Assembly (NCBI GenBank): GCA_012514445.1
Contig: JAAZAI010000007.1
Location: 1-9,778, forward strand
Length of the DNA stretch: 9,778 bases
Direction of reading: 5' to 3'
Origin: Lentisphaerota bacterium
GTDB taxonomy: Bacteria; Verrucomicrobiota; Kiritimatiellia; RFP12; UBA3636
The translations under genes and the position numbers were made by a program. Positions 1 to 6,453 of this stretch are shown here, in pieces. A model generated the notes under the pieces. The model was not told the origin of the DNA, made no database searches, and saw only the letters and a program-made list of their open reading frames with translations. Within the stretch, counting starts at the first letter, position 1. The number at the start of each line of letters is the position of its first letter.

Positions 1-231
1 CCTGCCGGTTGCCCGGTCAACGAACTGCCCTATTTGCTGTTCTCGCCCAAGCATGGGAAGAAGCCCGTCCCGATGGTGCTCTACTTCGGCGGCACGGGCG
101 AGCACGGCACAAACCTGGTCGACCAGTTATCCAGCGCCTTCATCCAGCGTTCTCCGATCCGCCATCTGCGAGTCCTGCCCGAACCCGCCAAGCCCGAAGT
201 CCTCACGCTCCGCGAAATCGGGGTGGAATGA
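1..231 (+). CDS. C-terminal part of a possible alpha/beta-hydrolase-like protein, 5' end outside window, probably truncated
   Basis: The reading frame is open from base 1 and ends at TGA 229-231, giving 76 residues without a convincing internal start (a TTG at 34 is possible but has no ribosome binding site). The section LPYLLFSPKHGKKPVPMVLYFGGTGEHGT looks like the first core strand and oxyanion-type glycine turn of an alpha/beta hydrolase or predicted peptidase. In that fold the nucleophile elbow (GxSxG) and the acid and His residues should follow over the next 150-200 residues. Here the frame stops about 40 codons later, after a basic, proline-rich tail (HLRVLPEPAKPEVLTL) that does not look like hydrolase. 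No other frame downstream resumes hydrolase-like sequence. I infer a truncated or recombined copy, although a genuine unusual C-terminus cannot be excluded. The stop overlaps the next gene's ATG as ATGA. Confidence 0.45.
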   Translation, partial: PAGCPVNELPYLLFSPKHGKKPVPMVLYFGGTGEHGTNLVDQLSSAFIQRSPIRHLRVLPEPAKPEVLTLREIGVE

Positions 232-2093
232 GGCTGGAAACTGGATATTTGAAATTCGAAATTGGGCTCAGGCGGCTTCACCGAGTGGGGTTTGGAAAGT
301 TGAAAGTTGGAAGTTGGATTGCGCTGCTGCTGGGCATCGCGACGCTGGCCGGGAACGGCGAGGCGCTTTTGCGTCTGGCCCGCAACGCCGTCTTCCTCCG
401 AAACTCCTGGCAGGCGCGTGGCTACCGCAGCTCCGGCGATTACATCGACTTGCCGCGCCAGATGGTCGAACGCCACGTCGCGCCAGACGCCTCCGTCTTT
501 TTCGCCTGCATCCACTCCAACCAACTGCTCGCCGTGGAACGCTCCCAGCATCTCGCGGTCTCCTGGGCGATGTGCCCGACACCGGTTCCCTTCGGCTACG
601 ATCCGGCAATCGGCGACGCCGACGCGGTGTTGGCTTGCGCCTACGGCCCAGGGCCGGAATTCGAGTCGGCAGGATTGGAGCCGGGCTCCTTCGAGAAGGT
701 CGACGAGGGCGGGGGGAGGGCCCTGTGGCTGCGGCGCGACCGCGCGAGGGCGTCACCGTCCGCCGGGCGCGTCGACGCGCCGTCGCCCGCGCGCGAGCTG
801 GCGGGGCTGGCGGCGCCGCTCCTGGTCGCGACCGCAGGGGCGCTGACAGCAGGCTGGGGCGGTGCGCTGTTCGGGCTGCTTCTGTTCTCGATCGGCATGG
901 CGATTCCGCCGCTGGCCGGCTTCAGACCGTCGCCGCTTTTTGTCGTGGCGGCGTCCGCACTCTGCATCGCAGGCGCACGAGGTTCGCGGCGCTGGCTCCG
1001 CGACGCACCCGCGGCATCCGACGACGACGCGCGGCGCCGACGCCGCGCCGCGCTGGCGGCGGGCCTGCTCTTCGCCGTCCTCGCAGGCGCGCTGGCGCTG
1101 TCGCATACGTTTGTCGCGCCCAACGGGCCGGGCGTGTCGGGCGGGCGGGCGAAGCTGCTGTATCTCTCAAGCGGCGTCCCCGACGGCTTCTTCACGGATC
1201 CGGCCCGAAGCACGCTCCAGCCCGCCTACCCGCCGGGTTTCGCGCTCCTCACGCTCGGCTGCTACGGACTGGCGGGCGGCTGCGGAGAATGGCTGACGCA
1301 GCTATTAGGCGTCGCGGCCATGGCCTCCGCGCTGGCCTTCCTCTGCGGGCGCCTCCCCTCGCGCCCGGCGCAGCTCTGGGCGCTGATGGCGCTCCTGAGC
1401 CCGCTGGGGTTTCGACTGGCTTCGCTGTACTATGCGGAACCGCTTCTGGCGCTGTTCATCCTCGTGGGGTGGGAGCGGGTTCGCAAAGGAGGTGGCGACG
1501 CGGTCGGCTGGCTGCTGATCGGCGCATCCGGCTGGTTCAAGAACGAGGGGCTGGTGGTCCTGCTCGCGCTGTGGATCGCCATGCGCCTGATCGGCGGCGC
1601 GAAGTCCGCGCGATGGACGCATCTGCTGGCCGCTGCGGCGCTGCCCGCTCTCTGGCATGTCGGCTGTCGTCTCTGCGGAGCCGCTCTCGACGACTTCGCG
1701 CCGCTCTGGCAGCCGGACTTCGAGCAGGCCTGGACTGCGCTGCGGCGCATGGCGGGATATGCCTTCGCGGAGCCCTGGCGATACGCCTTCGCGTATCCCG
1801 CCGCCGTGATCGCGCTGGCCGGGCCGCCTTCTCTGTGCAAATCCCCGTTGAAGGCCGCCGGGGTTGCCGCGCTTGTCGCCTTCGCCGCCTTCGCGGGGAT
1901 TTTCGCGCTCAGCGCCGCGCCGGACTTCGCGTGGCATCTCGACAGCGCCGAACGCCTCCTGTGGATCCCCGCGCTCGTGCTCCTCCGCGAACTGGCCTAC
2001 GCGTTCTGCCAATCGGCCTCGCGCAGTCCACGGGCGACCTGCCTGAAAACCTCCGGGATGCCGGTCTCGAACGCGCAGCGCCGGCCGTCGTAG
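228..2093 (+). CDS. Polytopic membrane protein, GT-C (GT39/ArnT-like) glycosyltransferase candidate
   Basis: This 621-aa integral membrane protein has about 12-13 hydrophobic segments. The first is near residues 29-46. A soluble stretch of about 120 residues follows (roughly 55-175), and the remaining helices lie between about 190 and 590. The soluble stretch contains DLPRQMVERHVAPDASVFF, a cysteine-bearing patch and an Asp/Glu-rich end. The motif AYPPGFALL (333-341), then YYAEPLLALF (401-410) and WFKNEGLV (436-443), are typical of GT-C enzymes that transfer sugars from polyprenyl-phosphate donors. I do not see the classic N-terminal acidic loop motif, so the activity is not proven. The ATG at 228 overlaps the preceding stop (ATGA) and has only a weak Shine-Dalgarno. 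GTG 285 or TTG 300 are alternatives, because codons 3-31 are made of AT-rich simple repeat. The last 32 codons lie antisense to rluA. Confidence 0.65.
   Translation: MRLETGYLKFEIGLRRLHRVGFGKLKVGSWIALLLGIATLAGNGEALLRLARNAVFLRNSWQARGYRSSGDYIDLPRQMVERHVAPDASVFFACIHSNQLLAVERSQHLAVSWAMCPTPVPFGYDPAIGDADAVLACAYGPGPEFESAGLEPGSFEKVDEGGGRALWLRRDRARASPSAGRVDAPSPARELAGLAAPLLVATAGALTAGWGGALFGLLLFSIGMAIPPLAGFRPSPLFVVAASALCIAGARGSRRWLRDAPAASDDDARRRRRAALAAGLLFAVLAGALALSHTFVAPNGPGVSGGRAKLLYLSSGVPDGFFTDPARSTLQPAYPPGFALLTLGCYGLAGGCGEWLTQLLGVAAMASALAFLCGRLPSRPAQLWALMALLSPLGFRLASLYYAEPLLALFILVGWERVRKGGGDAVGWLLIGASGWFKNEGLVVLLALWIAMRLIGGAKSARWTHLLAAAALPALWHVGCRLCGAALDDFAPLWQPDFEQAWTALRRMAGYAFAEPWRYAFAYPAAVIALAGPPSLCKSPLKAAGVAALVAFAAFAGIFALSAAPDFAWHLDSAERLLWIPALVLLRELAYAFCQSASRSPRATCLKTSGMPVSNAQRRPS
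291..319. repeat. Short GTTGRAW heptad tandem repeat
   Basis: After TTTGGAAA at 291-298 come three 7-bp units: GTTGAAA (299-305), GTTGGAA (306-312) and GTTGGAT (313-319). Just upstream, 245-264 is similarly AT-rich and partly palindromic (TTTGAAATTCGAAATT). Both contrast with the surrounding high-GC coding DNA. I recall GTTGGAA-type simple repeats as common intergenic filler in Kiritimatiellota and Verrucomicrobiota genomes, which is memory rather than a search. The repeats lie inside the annotated start of the membrane protein, so they cast doubt on its first 30 codons. Confidence 0.6.
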
Positions 2094-2716
2094 GGATGGT
2101 CGAACGCGAGCGACTTCGCGTGGAGGCAGAGGCGTTCGCGGAACGCGTCCTTCCAGTTGTACTTGACGTCGCCGACGACTGGGAGCCCCCGGTCCTTGAA
2201 CTGGACCCGGATCTGGTTCCGGCGTCCGGTGCGCAGCCGCACCTTGAGGATGGAGACCGTCGGCGTCTCGCCCACCACCGTGTATTCCGTCTCGGCGTAA
2301 TGGCCGCGCCCGGGATCGCGGACCGCATGCACCAGCAGATTCTCGTCCTGGGCCAGGTAGCCGGAGATGACGCCGGACGGCTGCGCGGGGCGGCCGTAGA
2401 CGGCCGCGATGTAGAGCTTCTCCGCGCTCCCCCAGCTCTCGACCAGCCGCCGCTGCATCTCGGCCGATTTGGCGAACACCATGATGCCGGAGGTCTCCCG
2501 GTCGAGTCGGTGGACGAGATACGCCTGATTCCGCGACTTCGGATCGCCCTTTCGCAGATAGTCGGAAAGGACGTTCTCGACGGTGAATTCGTCATGGGCG
2601 CGCGTCGAACACGAGAGAACCCCGGGGTTCTTGTCGACGACGACGACGTCGCGATCCTCGTAGAGGATCTTCAAGCCCCGGAGAACGGGAGTCGCGTGTT
2701 TTTTCTTCGATGCCAT
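1997..2716 (-). CDS. RluA-family pseudouridine synthase (no S4 domain)
   Basis: This enzyme isomerises uridine to pseudouridine in rRNA or tRNA in the cytoplasm. The 239-aa protein has the family signature VHRLDRETSG (68-77), with catalytic Asp72, an early strand LYEDRDVVVVDKNPGVL (18-34), and the late RTGRRNQIRVQF (162-173) followed by G-x-P-x-x-GD-x-x-Y (177-186). It lacks an N-terminal S4 RNA-binding domain and is short, so it resembles the RluA/TruC-like single-domain group. The exact uridine target cannot be read from sequence. It starts at ATG 2716, 42 bp after the metK stop on the same strand, without a clear Shine-Dalgarno, so it is probably co-transcribed with metK. Its last 33 codons overlap the convergent membrane protein gene. 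Confidence 0.93.
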   Translation of the reverse strand: MASKKKHATPVLRGLKILYEDRDVVVVDKNPGVLSCSTRAHDEFTVENVLSDYLRKGDPKSRNQAYLVHRLDRETSGIMVFAKSAEMQRRLVESWGSAEKLYIAAVYGRPAQPSGVISGYLAQDENLLVHAVRDPGRGHYAETEYTVVGETPTVSILKVRLRTGRRNQIRVQFKDRGLPVVGDVKYNWKDAFRERLCLHAKSLAFDHPYDGRRCAFETGIPEVFRQVARGLREADWQNA

Positions 2717-2758
2717 GACGACAGGAGCCAGAGATCGCTTCGGCTGGCTCGCGCCCGG

Positions 2759-3940
2759 CTAGCGCGCGAGGGCGCTGCGCAGGGCGTCGGCCTTGTCGGT
2801 GCGCTCCCAGGGGAATTCCGGGCGGCCGAAATGGCCGCCGTTGGCGGTCTGGCGGTAGGACCAGCCCTGCGGACGCTTGAGGCCGAGTTCGCGGATGATC
2901 ATCCCCGGGCGGAAGTCGAAGAGTTCATGGGCCATCAGCAGGGCGGCGATCCGCTCCTCCGCCACCTTGGCCGTGCCGAAGCACGACACGTTGATGCTCA
3001 CCGGCTTCGCGACGCCGATGGCATAGGCGACCTGGATCTCGCACTTGTCCGCAAGCCCCGCCGCGACGATGTTCTTGGCCGCGTAGCGCGCATAGTAGGC
3101 GGCCGAGCGGTCGACCTTCGAGGGGTCCTTGCCGGAGAAGGCGCCCCCGCCATGCGCGCCGACGCCGCCGTACGTGTCGACGATGATCTTGCGGCCGGTG
3201 AGCCCCGCGTCGCCGCAGGGACCGCCGATGACGAACTTGCCGGTGGGGTTGATGTGGAAAAGCGTGTCGTCGTCCACGAGGCCGGTGTCCTTGAGCACGT
3301 CGCGGGCGAAGGCCTCGACGTCCTTGCGGATGCGCGCGATGGGCACGTCGAGCGTCTGGTTTGAGATGACGATGTCGGTGATGCGCACGGGGGCGCCGTT
3401 CTCGTGGAGCACGCTGACCTGCGACTTGGCGTCCGGGCGGAGATAGGCGATGGCGCCGCTCTTGCGGGCTTCGGTGAGCCGGGCGAGCAGCCGGTGGGCG
3501 AGCAGGATCGGGGCGGGCATGAGTTCGGGCGTCGCGTTGGAGGCGTAGCCGAACATCATGCCCTGGTCGCCGGCGCCCTGGTCGGCGTCGTCGCCGCGGC
3601 TGACGCCCATGTCGATGTCCATGGACTGCGCGTGCTGGACCGTCTCGTAGACGAAGGAGTTCCAGCTGAAGTGCTCTTCGGGGCGGTCGTAGCCGATGTC
3701 GCGGACCACCTGGCGGGCGATGCCCTCGGTGTTGATCTGATCGCGGTTCCGGCACTTGAACTCGCCGAGGTTGACGACGAAGTCGGGGCCCGCGGCCGTC
3801 TCGCAGGCCACGTGCGCGTCGGGATCCTGCGCGAGGCAGGCGTCGAGGACGGCGTCTGAGATCTGGTCGCAGACCTTGTCGGGATGTCCCTCCGCGACGG
3901 ATTCGGAGGTGAAGACGTGCCGGGTGTTGAGCTTGCTCAT
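2759..3940 (-). CDS. metK: S-adenosylmethionine synthetase (methionine adenosyltransferase)
   Basis: MetK makes S-adenosylmethionine from ATP and methionine in the cytoplasm. The 393-aa length fits the family. Visible signatures are GHPDK (18-22, ATP/Mg site), QGAGDQGMMFGYA (121-133), GGPCGDAGLTGRKIIVDTYGG (239-259) and the loop GGGAFSGKDPSKVDRS (264-279). The ATG at 3940 is chosen over an upstream TTG at 4000 because it gives the normal family N-terminus (SKLNTRHVFTSESVAEGHPDK) and has AAGGAA 7 nt upstream. One departure from the norm is that after the conserved GE (59-60), where many MetK proteins read GEITT, this one reads GEFKCRNRDQ. A 100-bp leader with a stable hairpin separates it from the preceding acyltransferase gene. 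rluA follows 42 bp downstream. Confidence 0.98.
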   Translation of the reverse strand: MSKLNTRHVFTSESVAEGHPDKVCDQISDAVLDACLAQDPDAHVACETAAGPDFVVNLGEFKCRNRDQINTEGIARQVVRDIGYDRPEEHFSWNSFVYETVQHAQSMDIDMGVSRGDDADQGAGDQGMMFGYASNATPELMPAPILLAHRLLARLTEARKSGAIAYLRPDAKSQVSVLHENGAPVRITDIVISNQTLDVPIARIRKDVEAFARDVLKDTGLVDDDTLFHINPTGKFVIGGPCGDAGLTGRKIIVDTYGGVGAHGGGAFSGKDPSKVDRSAAYYARYAAKNIVAAGLADKCEIQVAYAIGVAKPVSINVSCFGTAKVAEERIAALLMAHELFDFRPGMIIRELGLKRPQGWSYRQTANGGHFGRPEFPWERTDKADALRSALAR

Positions 3941-3947
3941 GCTGCTG

Positions 3948-3953
3948 TTCCTT
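3948..3953 (-). promoter_or_regulatory. Ribosome binding site of metK
   Basis: On the minus strand this reads AAGGAA, 7 nt before ATG 3940. It decides the metK start at MSKLNTRH rather than the longer TTG-initiated frame from 4000. Confidence 0.75.
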
Positions 3954-3968
3954 CGCTGGACTGGTTGC

Positions 3969-3998
3969 GCAGGGCCCGGTTCCTTTAACCGGCGCTGC
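3969..3998 (-). promoter_or_regulatory. Hairpin in the metK leader
   Basis: In mRNA sense the sequence GCAG-CG-CCGGTT-AAAGG-AACCGG-GCC-CTGC folds as a perfect 6-bp inner stem (3992-3987 with 3981-3976) around a purine loop. An outer 4-bp GCAG/CTGC stem surrounds a small internal loop. The hairpin ends 15 nt before the Shine-Dalgarno. It has no following U-run, so it does not look like an intrinsic terminator. It may stabilise the message or be part of a regulatory leader. I could not match it to a known SAM riboswitch core. Confidence 0.5.
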
Positions 3999-4015
3999 AA
4001 TCGGAATGGCGGGGG

Positions 4016-4021
4016 AGTCTA
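4016..4021 (-). promoter_or_regulatory. Possible -10 element for metK
   Basis: Minus-strand reading gives TGCTAGACT, an extended -10-like TGn followed by TAGACT (4 of 6 to consensus), in the 100-bp gap between the acyltransferase stop and metK. No convincing -35 hexamer is found at 16-18 nt. It is the best candidate for independent metK transcription but is weak. Confidence 0.25.
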
Positions 4022-4040
4022 GCAGAAAATGGCGCTCGTT

Positions 4041-4805
4041 TCATCCTCTTTCGCCTTGTTCCGGCGGGACGCTGCCGACGACTTTCGCGGGGACGCCGAC
4101 GGCGAGCGAAAGCGGCGGCAGCGGGCGGGTCACGACCGCGCCCGCGCCCACGACGCACCGGTCGCCGACCGTCGCGCCGTCGAGCACCGTCACGCGCGCC
4201 CCGAGCCAGCAGCCGGCGCCGATCTCGAGCGGCCCCTTCGTCTCCATGCCGGACTGGCGGGAGAACGGGGTCGGCGAGCGGTAGTCGTATTCGCCGCCGC
4301 TGAGCAGGTACGAGAAGGCGCCGACCATCGTGCCGGGCTTCATCTCGAGGCGGTTGGAGGAGAAGACCACGCAGTTCGCGGAGAGGTTGACGTCGCGCCC
4401 GAGCGCGATGTCGCCGCCTTTGCAGTAGACGATCGTGTTGCGGCCGATGTAGACGCCGGAGCCGATCTCGACGCCCGCGTTGCCCTCCCCCTTGGCATCG
4501 ACGACCGCCTGGTCGTCGATGACGACGCCGTCGCCGATCTTGATCTTGCCGGGGTGGCGGAAGACGACGTTGCGGCCGATGGCGACGTTGCGGCCGAACG
4601 CGGCGAAGAAGGGCCGGTAGAGCCTGCCGCGCAGAAAGAGCCCGAGCGCCCCCGGGATGCCGGAGAGGCAGAGGGTCGCCAGCTCCATGCAGACCGCCTT
4701 CCAGCGCGGCATGGGGCCGTAGGTGATCGCGAAGTACTTCGACGCGGCCGATCCCCCGCCCCGCATCGCGTCCTTGAGCTTGCCGGTGTGAGCCTCGGAG
4801 TTCAT
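4041..4805 (-). CDS. Left-handed beta-helix (hexapeptide repeat) acyltransferase, WcaF/XAT-like
   Basis: This 254-aa protein has a helical N-terminal part (about 20-70; PRWKAVCMELATLCLSGIPG, then RLYRPFFAAFGRNV). Imperfect hexapeptide repeats follow from about 74 to 245, for example VAIGRNVVFRHPGKIKIGDG, VEIGSGVYIGRN, LEIGAGCWLGARVTVLDGATVGDRCVVGAGAVVT, ending with VGVPAKVVG. This is the acetyl/acyl-CoA-dependent O-acetyltransferase architecture seen in exopolysaccharide and capsule clusters, acting on sugars at the cytoplasmic face. Many relatives have a catalytic His in a GG-x-H-D motif; here the equivalent site reads GGEYDY (170-175). The ATG at 4805 overlaps the stop of the peptidase gene (ATGA), so translation is probably coupled. 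The sugar acceptor and acyl group cannot be inferred. Confidence 0.88.
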   Translation of the reverse strand: MNSEAHTGKLKDAMRGGGSAASKYFAITYGPMPRWKAVCMELATLCLSGIPGALGLFLRGRLYRPFFAAFGRNVAIGRNVVFRHPGKIKIGDGVVIDDQAVVDAKGEGNAGVEIGSGVYIGRNTIVYCKGGDIALGRDVNLSANCVVFSSNRLEMKPGTMVGAFSYLLSGGEYDYRSPTPFSRQSGMETKGPLEIGAGCWLGARVTVLDGATVGDRCVVGAGAVVTRPLPPLSLAVGVPAKVVGSVPPEQGERG

Positions 4806-5620
4806 TTCGCCTTCCCTTTTTGATGCAGGACGGGCATGCGGGGGCCGTCGGCGCGCACGGAGGCGTGGACGTGCGGTCCCGTGCCGCGGCTGTTCTCGTA
4901 GTAGACCCAGTCGAACCCGGCCTGCCAGGCCAGCTTCGCGAGCTCCTCGTAGGCCGCGATCTTCTCGAAGGGCGTCAGCTTTTCGCCGACGGGCCGGTCC
5001 ACGGTGATGTCCAGCGCGCGACCCTCCTTGTGCAACGAGCGGTCCGCATGCGTTCCGGTGGCGCGATAGGCCTCCTGCACGCGGAGCTGCCAGCCGGCGG
5101 CGGTGACGAGGTTCACGAGGCGGCGGAACGGGATCTCCATCGCCGCGTGGATGGAATGGTCGCATTCGTCGTCCGAGACGCCGTCGTTGTCGCTCTCCCA
5201 CCACACGCGGGGATCGTCCACGTAGACGAGGTCGCGTCCGGCGGAGAATTCGCCGTTGGTGATCGACCCGGAGGCGTCGCCTTCGCCGGAGCGAGGCATC
5301 GTGGTGTCGCGCTTGAAGGATTTCGGGGCCTGCCGGACGGGATTCGCAAGATCCGGGCCGGCTTCCACCACCTCGGCTTCGGGCAGTTCCTCGGGGACGC
5401 AGCCGGCGCGCTCGAACACCATGCCGCGCAGGGCGATCCCGACCACGAGGCCGGCGACGAAGATGAAGATGACGGGCAGGCGCGCGACGATGAACTCGTG
5501 CAGCCGCTCGCGCAGGAGCAGTTCATCGTCGTCGTCGCGCGTGTGGCGCAGCATGCGGGAGGTCAACGCCCCCTTGCCGCCGTGACCGTGGAATCCGCGG
5601 GTGTGCTTCGGCCGCGTCAT
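4802..5620 (-). CDS. Membrane-anchored Hedgehog-type / M15-like zinc peptidase
   Basis: This 272-aa protein starts with a basic, His-rich cytoplasmic end (MTRPKHTRGFHGHGGKG), has one transmembrane helix at about 48-67, and exposes the rest outside the membrane. The C-terminal domain (about 155-258) closely mirrors the animal Hedgehog signalling domain and DD-peptidase relatives. SLHKEGRALDIT (195-206) corresponds to SLHYEGRAVDIT, and AGFDWVYYEN (234-243) plus HVHASVRAD (250-258) correspond to AGFDWVYYES and HIHCSVKAE. Predicted zinc ligands are His197, Asp204 and His252, with Glu242 as catalytic acid/base; all are present. In front of this, SDNDGVSDDECD (143-154) looks like a thrombospondin-type-3 calcium loop. 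The likely role is cleavage or binding of peptidoglycan cross-links, by analogy with M15 enzymes; this is inference. The gene overlaps proC upstream and the acyltransferase downstream, both as ATGA. Confidence 0.85.
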   Translation of the reverse strand: MTRPKHTRGFHGHGGKGALTSRMLRHTRDDDDELLLRERLHEFIVARLPVIFIFVAGLVVGIALRGMVFERAGCVPEELPEAEVVEAGPDLANPVRQAPKSFKRDTTMPRSGEGDASGSITNGEFSAGRDLVYVDDPRVWWESDNDGVSDDECDHSIHAAMEIPFRRLVNLVTAAGWQLRVQEAYRATGTHADRSLHKEGRALDITVDRPVGEKLTPFEKIAAYEELAKLAWQAGFDWVYYENSRGTGPHVHASVRADGPRMPVLHQKGKAK

Positions 5621-6453
5621 GCCAGAGCGCTCAGTTCCCGGCTGCGTCGTGCAGCCGCCGCGATCGTGCGGCGCATCGTGGTGCGCAGCGCGGATTTCTC
5701 GAGAACGGCCAGCCCCTCCGCCGTCGTTCCCTTGGCGGAGGTCACCGAACGGATGAAGTCGGCGACGCCGGTCTCGCCGGCGGCGAGCACCGCGGCGGTG
5801 CCGAGCATCGTCTGAAGGGCCATCGTGCGCGCGACGGGCTCCTCGAGCCCGGCCGCCACGCCGCCGTCGATCATCGCCTGGAGGGCGTACGCGAGAAACG
5901 CCGGGCCCGAGCCGCCGAGCGCCGTGACGGCGTCCATGCGCTCCTCCGGCACGGCGATCGCCATGCCCGTGCAGGCAAGCAGCTTCGCGGCCAGCTTCAG
6001 GTCGCGGCCGCGCGCGCGGCTCCCGCCGCAGTAGCCCGACATGCCCAGGCCGACGGACACGGCGAGATTCGGCATCACGCGCACGACGCGGGCGCCGGGC
6101 AGCCGCTCCTCGAGCCATGCCAGCCTGCGCCCCGCCGCGATCGAGACGAAGAGCGGCCGCGCAAGCGCGTCCGCCGGCAGCGCCGCGAGCGCGGCGCCCA
6201 TGTCCTGCGGCTTGACCGAGAGAAAGACGACGTCGCTCTCCCGGACGACCGTCTCGGCCGCCGCGCCACGCACGCGCAGGGACTGCTCCAACTGCGCGAT
6301 ACGCTCGGGGACGGCGTCGCAGACGCGAACGTCCGCGGGCCGCGCGATCTTCGCCTCGAGCAGGGCCTCCAGAATCGCCCCGCCCATCTTGCCGCAGCCG
6401 ATGAATCCGATCCGCATCCGTCCGCCCGACTTCGCCACGCCACGCTTCTTCAT
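5617..6453 (-). CDS. proC: Pyrroline-5-carboxylate reductase
   Basis: ProC reduces 1-pyrroline-5-carboxylate to L-proline with NAD(P)H in the cytoplasm, the last step of proline synthesis. The start MRIGFIGCGKMGGAI is the Rossmann nucleotide-binding glycine motif. It is followed by VVFLSVKPQD (family hallmark SVKP), VRVMPNLAVSVGLGM (the MPN motif) and the C-terminal dimerisation/active-site part TALGGSGPAFLAY and VTSAKGTTAEGLAVLE (the family's GGTT region). The length of 278 aa is normal. The ATG at 6453 overlaps the previous stop as TGATG and is preceded by GGGGG, adding a basic 12-residue leader. An ATG at 6417, directly before the first strand, is the alternative start. The stop overlaps the peptidase start by 4 nt. 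Confidence 0.96.
   Translation of the reverse strand: MKKRGVAKSGGRMRIGFIGCGKMGGAILEALLEAKIARPADVRVCDAVPERIAQLEQSLRVRGAAAETVVRESDVVFLSVKPQDMGAALAALPADALARPLFVSIAAGRRLAWLEERLPGARVVRVMPNLAVSVGLGMSGYCGGSRARGRDLKLAAKLLACTGMAIAVPEERMDAVTALGGSGPAFLAYALQAMIDGGVAAGLEEPVARTMALQTMLGTAAVLAAGETGVADFIRSVTSAKGTTAEGLAVLEKSALRTTMRRTIAAAARRSRELSALA

Noticed and set aside
1305..2012. Minus-strand frame opposite the membrane protein
   Set aside because: It is Glu/Arg/Gly-rich shadow of hydrophobic codons; the plus strand encodes coherent membrane helices and GT-C motifs.
53..3364. Very long open frame of 1103 codons on the plus strand
   Set aside because: It is Arg/Ala/Gly-rich frame shadow crossing the membrane protein, rluA and metK, all of which have strong family motifs in their own frames. 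High GC content makes such open frames common.
3941..4040. SAM riboswitch ahead of metK
   Set aside because: GCAACC and a GC hairpin are present but the conserved cores of SAM-I, SAM-II and SAM/SAH aptamers are not. I kept only the hairpin as a feature.
4806..5204. Upstream extension of the acyltransferase frame
   Set aside because: The translation is Arg/Pro-rich noise lying over the peptidase gene. The ATGA junction at 4805 and the sensible N-terminus fix the start.
5621..6118. Upstream extension of the peptidase frame into proC
   Set aside because: It is a shadow of proC. ATG 5620 overlaps the proC stop and gives a normal anchor-type N-terminus.
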